From CAXBES01 sp963974915 (GTDB lineage Bacteria > Bacteroidota > Bacteroidia > Flavobacteriales > Flavobacteriaceae), in the NCBI GenBank assembly GCA_963974915.1, contig CAXBES010000010.1:78652-142651 (forward strand): a DNA stretch of 64,000 bases. The letters run 5' to 3'. Every line of letters begins with the position of its first letter. Positions within the stretch are counted from its first letter, which is position 1. The notes under the pieces are model-generated. The model was not told the origin of the DNA, made no database searches, and worked only from the letters and a program-made list of their open reading frames with translations. Of the stretch, positions 43,106 to 51,305 are shown in pieces. The position numbers and the translations under genes are program-made.

Positions 43106-46100
43106 TTGAAGTCATTTTCAACTGTTCATTACTTTTTGTTCAGCCTTATTTTGGGTTTTATATCTATAACAGTCTGTGCACAGAATGCATCACAAATAGA
43201 TATACTTACCACAGAAGACGGATTGTTATTTAGAGATGTTTCTGATGTTGTTCAGGACAACAAAGGTCTTCTGTGGATTAGTACGGCCCAAGGTCTAAAT
43301 CGTTATGATGGTGAGAATTTCAAAGCTTACACCAGCAATCCTAATAATCCATTTTTTATTAGGGAAGATTTTATAAAAGCTAATATGGCCTATAGCCAGC
43401 TTGACAATTCTGTATGGTTTTTAGCAAACGATGAATTATTTCAATTGAAATTATCCACAGACTCCATCAATTCTTTTAATGAGACTAATAATCTTAAAGG
43501 GAAGGTTTTAGATGTTTTACGTTTGTCTGATGCTTCGGTTTGGGTGGTTACCGATGATTACTGGAATGTGGAAAGAGGTACTGCCAGACAATATCTTCAA
43601 AAGTATGAAGAAGGCACTTTTAAAGTAATGGCTTCGGTCGAGAGATTTAAACGGGGTTTTAATAAACTGACTTCAGATTGTGAGGGATTTCTATGGTGGA
43701 CTACCACGAGCGGAACCTATAGGTATACGGTAGAAGGTGAATTACTGGACAGCAGGAAATTGGATACGTATGATTGGAATGGGGAAATAATTCATTACGT
43801 ACCACATTTTTTCGATAGTAAGAACACTTTTTATTATTTTCCTGTATCTCAGGGAGGTGTAAATGTTTATAATACTTCCACCAATACATCTAGTCGTGTT
43901 TTCGATACAGAGGATTTAATTAGACGTGCAATAGAAGATCAAGAGGGGAATATCTGGTTTGCCGGTGATAGATCTTTGTATCGTATGGACACTAATGGAA
44001 AGTTTAGTGACTATACATTGTTGCTAAAATCTAAACTAGACTACACAATTATCAACAATTTATTTATTGACCGGAATGGTTTGCTCTGGGTCGCTACCGA
44101 TAATGGGTTGTTTAAAATAAAAACTCAGAAACAATTGTTTTCTACTGTTTTTAAAACCGAAAAAGAAGGTTGGGGAAACTCAATGAGAGGAATTTTTGAA
44201 GATGCAGAAGGACGAATATTTTCCCTGTGTGAAAGTAAACATCAATTATGGTATAAAACTAAAAGTGGCCAGATTGATTCACTTCCCTTAAAATCGAAAT
44301 CTGGAGAGCCTGTTTCTTTGATGTATGATACCAGTTTTTTTGTAACAAATAACGAGAAAACCCATGCGTATGCGATAAGTAAAGGAATTCGTAAAATAGA
44401 CCTGAAAACGGGACAGACCGTAACTTACGATCAATTTAGTGATCGTAATAAAATCTATGGGCCAAACGCCTTATTAAAACTCAAAGACGGACGATTGCTG
44501 TTTGGGTATACTCTGGAGATGCTCACTGTATTTAATCCCGAAACAGAAGAAAGCAGATTGGTTTTTAAAGATCTCTCGGATCAATCGAATATTACGGATC
44601 TTCAATATTTTGAACAGAGTAAAGATCCCAATAGCATTTGGGTTGGCACAAAGAATGATGGTATTTTAAAAATAGATCTAAATGGAAACATACTGAAATC
44701 TTATAACACTAATACCTTACCGCCGTTTGGAAATCACCATGTACTCTGCATTGAAGAAGATAAGGATGGGAGTGTGTGGATTGGTTCTTATGGGGGTGGT
44801 CTCAGCCACATTGCTCCGGATGGTAATTCGATCACGAACTATTCTAAGACTAATGGTTTACCCGATGATAATGTTACAGGTATTTTGCGGGAAGGTGAAG
44901 ATAAGCTCTGGATAAGTACTTATAACGGATTAGCACTATTCGATAAAACTACTAAAGTGTTTCAAAGCTTCTATACCGAAGATGGCTTGTCGCACAATGA
45001 ATTCAACTATTCATCATTTTTTAAAGATAGTCAAGGCCTGTATTATTTTGGCGGAATGAATGGGATTAATTTTTTCGATTCTAAAGAATTGAAAGAATCT
45101 GTAGAACCACCGGATATCCAGTTTCTTGGAGTTTCAGGCTATAACAGCAGAACACAGGAGAGTTATGTAAAAGATTATGCCCAACAGGAATTAACAACCT
45201 TTACTGCGTCGCCATATGACCAATATTTTGAAGTAAATTGGACACTTCCCAGTTATTTTCAAAACGATAAAAATTCGTTTAGCACCAAATTAGAAGGTTT
45301 CGAAGATCGATGGTTTCATCAAGGAAATGTTTCCTCGGTTAGATACAACAAGTTGCCTGCCGGGAATTATATTTTGAAGGTGAAAGGATATGACTCCAGA
45401 GGAAATGAAAGTGCAAGAATACTATCTATCCCCATCACAGTAAAACAAATCTTTTATAAAAAATGGTGGTTTATATTGTTAGTGTTACTTGTGCTGTCGG
45501 GAATTGTATATGCCGTGTTTAGATATCACCTAAAGCAAGCCCTGGCGATGGAGCGTTTACGGACAAAAATTTCCAGTGATCTTCACGATGATGTGGGTTC
45601 TCTGCTTTCAGGATTGGCAATGCAGACCGAACTTATGGAAATAAATGCGAACGAAGCCGATAAGAAAAGACTTCAAAAAATCGCAACTATTAGTAGAAAT
45701 GCGGTTTCACAAATGCGCGATCTGGTCTGGAGTATAGACAGCAGGAGAGAAACCATTGCTCACTTGATAGAACGAATGAGGGAGCTTGCCGAAGAGTCGT
45801 TGTTGCCAAAAGACATCGCATTTAATCTTGATATTTCAAACATTAAAAACCGTGATAGAAAACTACCGGCACAGGTTAAACAACATATCTTTTTAATCTA
45901 TAAAGAAGCCATTAATAATATCGTAAAACATTCGGATGCTAGCTTGGTGCATATTCAAATTACAAACAATTCTAAAGGTTGTCGGTTTGTAGTGCGGGAC
46001 AACGGGAGTAATAAAAAATCATATAAGTCTTCCGGGTTGGGCTTGTCGAACATGGAAATGCGAGCAAATAAACTCAAAGCAACCTTAAATTTTAAAAGTG

Positions 46101-46144
46101 AAAATGGCTTCGGTGTTCATTTGGATCTACCATTCAGCATTTAA
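43106..46144 (+). CDS. Two-component propeller sensor histidine kinase
   Basis: A 1012-residue one-piece periplasmic-sensor kinase. The start is a TTG at 43106, needed to include the signal peptide (YFLFSLILGFISITVCAQ). Reg_prop beta-propeller repeats cover about residues 30-690 (GLLWISTAQGLNRYDG, NGLLWVATDNGLFKI, DGSVWIGSYGGGLSHI). A Y_Y_Y domain follows (about 715-775, FSTKLEGFEDRWF), then one membrane helix near 785-805. The HisKA_3 domain has SSDLHDDVGSLLSG (phospho-His near 827), and the ATPase has IYKEAINNIVKHSDAS and SSGLGLSNMEMRA. It sits next to its probable partner regulator at 46242. Confidence 0.93.
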   Translation: MKSFSTVHYFLFSLILGFISITVCAQNASQIDILTTEDGLLFRDVSDVVQDNKGLLWISTAQGLNRYDGENFKAYTSNPNNPFFIREDFIKANMAYSQLDNSVWFLANDELFQLKLSTDSINSFNETNNLKGKVLDVLRLSDASVWVVTDDYWNVERGTARQYLQKYEEGTFKVMASVERFKRGFNKLTSDCEGFLWWTTTSGTYRYTVEGELLDSRKLDTYDWNGEIIHYVPHFFDSKNTFYYFPVSQGGVNVYNTSTNTSSRVFDTEDLIRRAIEDQEGNIWFAGDRSLYRMDTNGKFSDYTLLLKSKLDYTIINNLFIDRNGLLWVATDNGLFKIKTQKQLFSTVFKTEKEGWGNSMRGIFEDAEGRIFSLCESKHQLWYKTKSGQIDSLPLKSKSGEPVSLMYDTSFFVTNNEKTHAYAISKGIRKIDLKTGQTVTYDQFSDRNKIYGPNALLKLKDGRLLFGYTLEMLTVFNPETEESRLVFKDLSDQSNITDLQYFEQSKDPNSIWVGTKNDGILKIDLNGNILKSYNTNTLPPFGNHHVLCIEEDKDGSVWIGSYGGGLSHIAPDGNSITNYSKTNGLPDDNVTGILREGEDKLWISTYNGLALFDKTTKVFQSFYTEDGLSHNEFNYSSFFKDSQGLYYFGGMNGINFFDSKELKESVEPPDIQFLGVSGYNSRTQESYVKDYAQQELTTFTASPYDQYFEVNWTLPSYFQNDKNSFSTKLEGFEDRWFHQGNVSSVRYNKLPAGNYILKVKGYDSRGNESARILSIPITVKQIFYKKWWFILLVLLVLSGIVYAVFRYHLKQALAMERLRTKISSDLHDDVGSLLSGLAMQTELMEINANEADKKRLQKIATISRNAVSQMRDLVWSIDSRRETIAHLIERMRELAEESLLPKDIAFNLDISNIKNRDRKLPAQVKQHIFLIYKEAINNIVKHSDASLVHIQITNNSKGCRFVVRDNGSNKKSYKSSGLGLSNMEMRANKLKATLNFKSENGFGVHLDLPFSI

Positions 46145-46154
46145 TCAAAAAATA

Positions 46155-46170
46155 TCACATCATGATGTGA
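46155..46170. promoter_or_regulatory. Perfect 16-bp palindrome TCACATCATGATGTGA, candidate response-regulator site B
   Basis: Fully self-complementary and sharing the TCACAT/ATGTGA arms with site A at 43033. It lies 11 nt after the kinase stop and 72 nt before the regulator's ATG, followed by a TAACTTTA sequence resembling a -7 box. It may allow the regulator to control its own gene. Confidence 0.55.
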
Positions 46171-46241
46171 AAGATTAGATGTTATAAAATGATAACTTTA
46201 TACTCTCGGAATATTGTCCTTTTAATGTATTGTATATCCCT

Positions 46242-46868
46242 ATGATTAGATTGGCCCTTATAGAAGATGATTTATTGATCCAAGAGAGTTTAAAGGACTT
46301 TTTTAGTACAAAGGAAAATATATACTGCGTACATTCTTCCACCTCTGTTGAGAACTTTTTAGAAACCATATCTAATATAGATTCCCAGCCGGATATTATC
46401 CTATTAGACATTAATTTATTAGGGATTACCGGGATACAGGGTATTCCTTTACTTCTGAAAGCGCTTCCGGAAACAGATATTATTATGCTAACCACCTTTG
46501 AGGACAATGAGAACATTTTTAAGGCTTTGTGCGCGGGCGCATGCTCTTACCTTTCAAAAAAAACCTCCTTGGTAAAAATTATGGAGGCTATTGAGGTGGT
46601 TCATGCCGGGGGATCTTATATGTCTCCTTCAATAGCACGAAAAATCGTGAATAAATTTGCACCTAAACGTAACAGAGCACAAATTTTAACAGCACGCCAA
46701 AAAGACATCGTTGACGGAATTGTAGCCGGTAAAAGTTATAAAATGATTGCAGACGACCTATTCGTTTCTCTGAATACTATTAGAACGCATATAAAGAATA
46801 TTTATAAAGTTCTTGAGATAAACAGTAAGGCAGAACTCATCAAAAAGTCATACGATAGGGAACTTTAA
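46242..46868 (+). CDS. NarL/LuxR-type response regulator
   Basis: A 208-residue regulator from the ATG at 46242; a TTG four codons earlier is unlikely. The receiver has the acidic pair in ALIEDDLLI, phospho-acceptor Asp56 in DIILLDINLLGITG, Thr in IIMLTTFEDNEN and Lys in SYLSKKTSL. The C-terminal LuxR HTH reads LTARQKDIVDGIVAGKSYKM and FVSLNTIRTHIKNIYKVL. Unlike the receiver at 19687, this one has all residues needed for phosphorylation. It is the likely partner of the propeller kinase 98 nt upstream. Confidence 0.93.
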   Translation: MIRLALIEDDLLIQESLKDFFSTKENIYCVHSSTSVENFLETISNIDSQPDIILLDINLLGITGIQGIPLLLKALPETDIIMLTTFEDNENIFKALCAGACSYLSKKTSLVKIMEAIEVVHAGGSYMSPSIARKIVNKFAPKRNRAQILTARQKDIVDGIVAGKSYKMIADDLFVSLNTIRTHIKNIYKVLEINSKAELIKKSYDREL

Positions 46869-46900
46869 TTTTAAATCCATGTATTTGGCAACTACTAGAA

Positions 46901-47392
46901 TTAGCAACATCCACTTCCCGGGGCACAGCTGTTTCCTTCAGTAACAATTTCGACAGTCTCCGGAACGCCACATGTTTCTTTTGCTTTACAATCGGTTTTT
47001 TCTATAGCTAATTTAAAGATCAAATTATTGTTACGTATTTCGTAATCGGTTACAAAGAGTTGCGCAGTATGAAATAATGCATTACTGTATTCAAATTTTA
47101 CTTCGGAAGAAAGATCGTAGGGTTTCATCGTTCCCACTTTGTTTAAAATTCCCAAAGCCTTAAACGTACTCATGTATTCCGCTTTACCCAATTCTGAAGG
47201 GCTTTCCCATAATTGAATAATAGTTTCGTTCCACGCATCGGTGTTCGCTCCGCAATCTACCGAATCTATTTTTATGTGTTTTACTTCAGTAATATGGTAA
47301 TTTGCTCCCACAAGTTGGTTAGGAGCGTATTCAAAAAGTAGTTCCTTGTCTTTATACCTATTGAGAACGTCGAATAATTCTTTAGTTTTCAT
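46901..47392 (-). CDS. DUF6428 family protein
   Basis: A 163-residue soluble protein of DUF6428, found next to ArsR-type regulators in Bacteroidota. The start LFDVLNRYKDKELLFEYAPN and the central HITEVKHIKIDSVDCGANTD are characteristic. The C-terminus is Cys-rich (DCKAKETCGVPE and ends SCAPGSGCC), consistent with binding thiophilic metal or metalloid ions. It lies 17 nt downstream of the ArsR gene and is probably co-transcribed. The role in arsenic or metal stress is inferred from context. Confidence 0.82.
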   Translation of the reverse strand: MKTKELFDVLNRYKDKELLFEYAPNQLVGANYHITEVKHIKIDSVDCGANTDAWNETIIQLWESPSELGKAEYMSTFKALGILNKVGTMKPYDLSSEVKFEYSNALFHTAQLFVTDYEIRNNNLIFKLAIEKTDCKAKETCGVPETVEIVTEGNSCAPGSGCC

Positions 47393-47409
47393 AAATTATA
47401 GATTTTAAT

Positions 47410-47733
47410 TTAACAGCATTTCTCTGCCGTTGTTTCAAAGAATTCCTGAAATAAATTTTTTAGTTCGTATAACCTATCAAGGTTGATACGGTAGTACTGA
47501 CTTTTTCCTTCAAACTTACTTTTAAGAAGTCCGGCCTTCTTAATAACCTGTAAATGCTGTGAAGTAGTGGGTTGAGATAACTTGATTTTTTCAGATATAT
47601 CCTTACACAAACAACCTTCACAATCACCAATGTAGTTGATAATTGCAATTCGTGCCGGATTAGAAAGGACTTTGGCATAATCTGCCAGTTTGTTCGCCTG
47701 TATTGGATGTATATGTCTTTTAGTAACCCCCAT
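47410..47733 (-). CDS. ArsR-family metal-responsive repressor
   Basis: A 107-residue winged-helix regulator. The metal-binding Cys motif precedes the recognition helix (GDCEGCLCKDISEKI), followed by LSQPTTSQHLQVIKKAGLL and the wing FEGKSQYYRINLDRL. The C-terminus ends EKCC, which could add ligands. ArsR proteins leave DNA when they bind As(III), Sb(III) or similar ions. It heads an operon with the DUF6428 gene; a palindrome at 47786-47797 upstream is a candidate operator. Confidence 0.92.
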   Translation of the reverse strand: MGVTKRHIHPIQANKLADYAKVLSNPARIAIINYIGDCEGCLCKDISEKIKLSQPTTSQHLQVIKKAGLLKSKFEGKSQYYRINLDRLYELKNLFQEFFETTAEKCC

Positions 47734-47785
47734 GACTCAATAGTTTAGTTCACAACTACTTAAAAAAGTAAATTATATTAGTTAT

Positions 47786-47797
47786 ATATTGCAATAT
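47786..47797. promoter_or_regulatory. Palindrome ATATTGCAATAT upstream of arsR, candidate ArsR operator
   Basis: A perfect 12-bp palindrome, 53 bp upstream of the ArsR start. ArsR-family operators are often AT-rich inverted repeats of about this size. AT-rich palindromes also arise by chance, so support is moderate. Confidence 0.4.
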
Positions 47798-47816
47798 TAC
47801 GATGTAATTTTGAAAT

Positions 47817-47858
47817 AAAAAAGCCTTCAGGTATTTTTCTGAAGACTTTTTTATTTTT
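47817..47858 (-). terminator. Rho-independent terminator after the TM2 gene (bidirectional in form)
   Basis: An 8-bp stem (GCCTTCAG/CTGAAGAC, one G-T type mismatch) with an 8-nt loop, flanked by A and T runs on both sides. It directly follows the stop of the TM2 gene on the minus strand and precedes no gene on the plus strand. Confidence 0.75.
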
Positions 47859-48246
47859 AGAACCAGGGTTTCTTATTCGCCTGATAAGTTTCGTAGAACT
47901 CTTCGTCGCTTTTAGTAAGGTAAATAATTCCCTCTATCAATCCAACAATTCCAGTTGCCATAAGAATAAAGCTACCAATTATAATACAGGTAGTAACTAC
48001 ACCTATTAAACTAGCTACCAAAAGGATTATACCCTCTTTATTATATCCCAGGATAAACTTATGAATTCCGAAGGCTCCCAGAACAATTGCTAAGATCCCG
48101 GCAATGATCTTCTTATTTTCCGTGCTCTTAGTGGTTTCATTCCAGCTTTCCTTCATATCATTAAAGGCTCCCTTTGCTTCGTTAGAAGCTTCATTAGCCT
48201 CATTTTTTATCTTGTCCCCAAGATTTTCGTTGTTTTCGTCACTCAT
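47857..48246 (-). CDS. TM2 domain-containing protein
   Basis: A 129-residue membrane protein. A charged N-terminal region (NLGDKIKNEANEASNEAKGA) precedes a TM2 domain with two or three hydrophobic segments. Hallmarks are the ILAIVLGAFGIHKFILG repeat-like motif and the GLIEGIIYLT segment. The family is widespread and of unknown function. It stands alone, with a clear terminator at its 3' end. Confidence 0.88.
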   Translation of the reverse strand: MSDENNENLGDKIKNEANEASNEAKGAFNDMKESWNETTKSTENKKIIAGILAIVLGAFGIHKFILGYNKEGIILLVASLIGVVTTCIIIGSFILMATGIVGLIEGIIYLTKSDEEFYETYQANKKPWF

Positions 48247-48299
48247 TATAATTGATTTTATTTGGTTGATTAATGTTTCGAAACATAAATCTACAAAAT

Positions 48300-48686
48300 T
48301 TATAAGAATGCTTTATCAATTGGCTCCCAAAGTTCAATTTTATTTCCCTCAGGGTCAAGTATCCATCCAAACTTTCCGTAGTCATACTCTTCAATTTCTC
48401 CCACAACAGTTACACCTTCCAACTTTAAAACTTTTATTAGCTCAACCAGGTTTTCAACGCGGTAATTAAACATAAAATCCTTTTTAGACGGCCCAAAGTA
48501 TTTTGTGTCATCAGGAAACGGACTCCATTGTGTAGAACATTTTTTGCCATTCTCATCCTTCCACCAAAAAGTACATCCCCATTCGTCTGTGTTAAAACCT
48601 AAATGTTTTTTATACCATTCTTTTGCTTTTTTCGGGTCTGTTGTCTTAAAGAACAAACCTCCAATTCCTGTTACTCTTTTATCCAT
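48300..48686 (-). CDS. VOC family protein (glyoxalase/bleomycin-resistance fold)
   Basis: A 128-residue single VOC module pair. The beta-alpha-beta units are seen in GGLFFKTTDPKKAKEWYKKH and VEYDY-like segment EYDYGKFGWILDPEGNKIEL, the last being a family signature with the metal-ligand Glu. Usually a metal-dependent lyase, isomerase or antibiotic-binding protein; the substrate is unknown. It follows the DUF4199 gene by 11 nt and may be cotranscribed with it. Confidence 0.88.
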   Translation of the reverse strand: MDKRVTGIGGLFFKTTDPKKAKEWYKKHLGFNTDEWGCTFWWKDENGKKCSTQWSPFPDDTKYFGPSKKDFMFNYRVENLVELIKVLKLEGVTVVGEIEEYDYGKFGWILDPEGNKIELWEPIDKAFL

Positions 48687-48697
48687 TTTTTTTTGGT

Positions 48698-49207
48698 TTA
48701 ATTTTTACGTTGTAATATTAATGCAGAAATCAAGGAAATTATAAAGCCTATGATCACCACAGAGAAGAACATAATAAATGCCATAAAACTCGGACTCCCA
48801 TAATCCTTCATTTGTTGTTTTAGTTCTTCACTCTTAATTGCAAACTCTTCTGCAGGTAGCTCCTCTCTCATCGAAGAGAGCATATGTTCCTGATATTCCA
48901 CAGCAAAATCGGGATTAATCATTGTGGTGTAAATATAATCCACAATCCCAAAGCCAAGGCCGGCGAAAATTGAAATAAGTAAGCCTATTTGTAATGCCTT
49001 TCCTATTGAAATGGCACCATTATTTTCCTTGTCTCGATAATGTTTTATACCAAAATAAGTAAAAATTAATGAGGCTGCCATCGTGAGATAACCTATGATT
49101 TCCTGAGTCGAATAATCTAAACTCTTTGCGAAAACCAGAGCAAGCGTAAATAGAATTAGCGCGGTGATGAGTCCGAAAAATCCAAATTTTAATACTGTTC
49201 GTTTCAT
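48698..49207 (-). CDS. DUF4199 family membrane protein
   Basis: A 169-residue protein with four hydrophobic segments: near residues 8-28, 38-55, 73-95, and 145-165. The central loop ENNGAISIGKALQIGL is typical of DUF4199, and a charged extracytoplasmic region (about 100-135) precedes the last helix. The family is common in Bacteroidota and unassigned in function. The 12-bp inverted repeat at 49262-49296 lies upstream, and the membrane LuxR-type gene precedes it. Confidence 0.88.
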   Translation of the reverse strand: MKRTVLKFGFFGLITALILFTLALVFAKSLDYSTQEIIGYLTMAASLIFTYFGIKHYRDKENNGAISIGKALQIGLLISIFAGLGFGIVDYIYTTMINPDFAVEYQEHMLSSMREELPAEEFAIKSEELKQQMKDYGSPSFMAFIMFFSVVIIGFIISLISALILQRKN

Positions 49208-49261
49208 ATTTGATCGATTTAATTTGAAACAAATCTATTGATAAGGGCTTTAAATCATCTC

Positions 49262-49296
49262 ATACTAAAGTACCAAAATGCCTCGTACTTTAGTAT
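49262..49296. promoter_or_regulatory. 12-bp inverted repeat ATACTAAAGTAC-N11-GTACTTTAGTAT
   Basis: Perfect 12-bp arms with an 11-nt spacer, centred about 70 bp upstream of the DUF4199 start and 10 bp after the LuxR-type gene's stop. No T run follows, so a terminator is unlikely. The symmetry fits a dimeric HTH regulator, plausibly the neighbouring membrane LuxR-type protein. Confidence 0.55.
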
Positions 49297-49306
49297 AATT
49301 CTGTCT

Positions 49307-49729
49307 TTATGTAATAATTGAGATGGTCTTTGCCTTTTTAACAGCTTGTGTTCGTCGTTTCACATCCAACTTAATAAATAGGTTAGATACATGAGACTTT
49401 ATGGTACTTTCAGAAACGAAAAGCTGGTCGGCTATTTCTTTATTAGAAAAGCCTTCTGAAATTTTAATAAGTATTTCATGCTCCCGACTGGTAATACCAA
49501 GTTCTTCAATTTTTTCTGTGTTTACTTCTGAAATACGAGCAGAATTCTCCACGTCTTGCCTGTTGCTTTTGTTGTTTATAATTAATCCGATAAAAAAGAA
49601 GACCAAGGCGATAACAGCGATCACAAATTCAGTTTTTAAGTTACCTGAAGCGATAGAATATTTACCTAACTGAAATAATACCAGAAGGGATATAATAAGG
49701 GAACCAAAAATAATAATAGTCTTTTTCAC
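49307..49729 (-). CDS. Membrane-anchored LuxR-type DNA-binding protein
   Basis: A 140-residue protein starting at a GTG (49727-49729). Two membrane segments (about residues 4-24 and 35-53) are followed by a short linker and a LuxR HTH domain (about 75-135: LGITSREHEILIKISEGFSN, FVSESTIKSHVSNLFIKLDV). It has no receiver or ligand domain, so the signal may be sensed in the membrane. It lies 99 nt before the DUF4199 gene, with a matching inverted repeat between them, and 7 nt after the hydroxyacid dehydrogenase gene. Confidence 0.88.
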   Translation of the reverse strand: MKKTIIIFGSLIISLLVLFQLGKYSIASGNLKTEFVIAVIALVFFFIGLIINNKSNRQDVENSARISEVNTEKIEELGITSREHEILIKISEGFSNKEIADQLFVSESTIKSHVSNLFIKLDVKRRTQAVKKAKTISIIT

Positions 49730-49736
49730 CTAACAC

Positions 49737-50675
49737 TTATCTAAATTTCTGAAGTATTTTATCTACAATGACCTGTGCTAGCTTTTCTTTGCTTTCTACG
49801 GTCCAGCCGGCGATATGCGGACTCAAGATCACATTATTGAGAAGCAGTAATTCTTGTAGAGGTTTTGGCAGTTCATCTGAACTAAATAACGATTCAAATG
49901 AGCTTTTTTCGTACTCCAATACGTCCAATCCTGCACCTAAAACACTTCCTTTTTTTATCGCTGAAACAAGATCTTTTGTCACAACACTCTTACCTCTGGC
50001 GGTATTAATAAGCCAAAATGGTTTTGAAAAGGCCTCAATAAACTTAGTGTTCACCATTTTATCTGTCAAAGGTGTCCATGGCGTATGTAAACTCAATACA
50101 TCTGCTTTCTCCTGAATTTCTTCTAAGGAAACTTGTTTGGCATTTTCGTCGCCAACACCCTCAATTAGATCATAACACAATACTTCACAATCGAATCCCT
50201 TAAGTTTTTTCGCGAAAGCCTTTCCCATATTTCCATAGCCAATAAGAGCGACGATTTTTCCATCTAATTCAATGCCTCTGTTGTCCTCTCTATTCCATTG
50301 TCCGTTATGAACTTCAGAATTAGCTTTATTTAATTTATTAAAGAGAGACAGTAACATGGCCAACGCGTGTTCGCCAACGGCATTTCTATTGCCCTCGGGA
50401 GCAGAGAAGAGGGTAATTCCTCTTTTTTCTGCATAGGGGATATCGATACTTTCGAGTCCGGCGCCTACTCGCGCAATAAACTTTAAGTTTGGTGCTGCAT
50501 CAATAAATTGTGAGTCGATCTTAAATCGGCTTCTTATTACAATACCGTGATATTGGTCAATGATCTGTTCAATTTTTTCCTTGGGAGAGGTATAGTCTTC
50601 GTGATTTATAAAGCTGTTTTTTTGCAATTGTTCGAGCAAGAGAGGATGATTGCTATCGAGATGAAGAATTTTCAC
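49737..50675 (-). CDS. D-2-hydroxyacid dehydrogenase family protein
   Basis: A 312-residue NAD-dependent dehydrogenase. The start is a GTG at 50675 (protein begins KILHLDSNHPLLLEQL after the initiator), 4 nt after the cupin stop; the open frame extends 30 codons upstream but overlaps the cupin gene. The cofactor motif is ALIGYGNMGKAFA, the catalytic Arg lies in LINTARGKSVV, and the His in LSPHIAGWT. Phosphoglycerate dehydrogenase-like, but the exact 2-hydroxyacid is uncertain; an ACT domain is absent. Confidence 0.88.
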   Translation of the reverse strand: MKILHLDSNHPLLLEQLQKNSFINHEDYTSPKEKIEQIIDQYHGIVIRSRFKIDSQFIDAAPNLKFIARVGAGLESIDIPYAEKRGITLFSAPEGNRNAVGEHALAMLLSLFNKLNKANSEVHNGQWNREDNRGIELDGKIVALIGYGNMGKAFAKKLKGFDCEVLCYDLIEGVGDENAKQVSLEEIQEKADVLSLHTPWTPLTDKMVNTKFIEAFSKPFWLINTARGKSVVTKDLVSAIKKGSVLGAGLDVLEYEKSSFESLFSSDELPKPLQELLLLNNVILSPHIAGWTVESKEKLAQVIVDKILQKFR

Positions 50676-50679
50676 AAGA

Positions 50680-51045
50680 TCAGATTTTTGGATAAACAGT
50701 TTGGGTTTTCTTGTCGATGACATTCCCGGTATGAGCTGTAGAGATCTTCTCAAAAAGCAACACATGAACTTCTTCGCCGTTAATTGTTTTTGGGCAGTGT
50801 TCTACTCCCTTGGGGACTACGATAATTTCACCTTCATTTACAATTTCTTTTTTATTTCTGAAATGCATTTCAAGGGTCCCTTTTTGAACAAAGAATAATT
50901 CGTCTTCATTTTCGTGCATATGCCAAACAAACTCATCTTTGATCTTGGCAAGCAGCACTTGCATATCATCTACAATGGCAATTTGGTGTGGATGCCAGTG
51001 TTTACTGAAGCTAGAGAGCTTTTGTTTAATATTTATAGGTTTCAT
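50680..51045 (-). CDS. Small cupin-domain protein
   Basis: A 121-residue single cupin. The metal-binding motif 1 is in EFVWHMHENEDELFFVQKG (H-x-H...E) and motif 2 in VPKGVEHCPKTINGEE (P...G...H). Small cupins of this type bind a metal and a small ligand, and often act as isomerases or dioxygenases. It is translated just ahead of the hydroxyacid dehydrogenase (4-nt gap), so the two may act in one pathway. Confidence 0.88.
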   Translation of the reverse strand: MKPINIKQKLSSFSKHWHPHQIAIVDDMQVLLAKIKDEFVWHMHENEDELFFVQKGTLEMHFRNKKEIVNEGEIIVVPKGVEHCPKTINGEEVHVLLFEKISTAHTGNVIDKKTQTVYPKI

Positions 51046-51173
51046 AATGTTGAAATTATAAAAGTACGCTTAGTATATTTCTTTTTGAAAGAAGCAAGTT
51101 ACTAATTTCTTTTGTGGGTTGATTTATTCATTTTTGATTTCACATAAGAACTAACCAAAAAGATTGCGGTAAT

Positions 51174-51267
51174 GCGTTAGGGATAGTAGTGAAAATCCTG
51201 CCTTTGGCAGATTGTAGCGAATAGCCCGGTTAAAACCTAGCTACGGGTAGGTGGGTTTAAAAACGCC
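51174..51267 (-). repeat. Dispersed intergenic element, copy 2
   Basis: Read leftward, it begins GGCGTT, contains CGGGCTATTCGCTACAATCT and ends TTTTCACTACTATCCC followed by TAACGC. It shares the ends and much of the interior with copy 3 and, less closely, copy 1. It fills the gap between the cupin and mgtE genes. Confidence 0.65.
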
Positions 51268-51305
51268 AAAATTCAGAATAACGGATAGAGGTCTTATTAG
51301 ACAGG

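Noticed and set aside
49262..49296. Terminator for the LuxR-type gene
   Set aside because: The inverted repeat lacks a following T run and has an 11-nt spacer, so an operator fits better.
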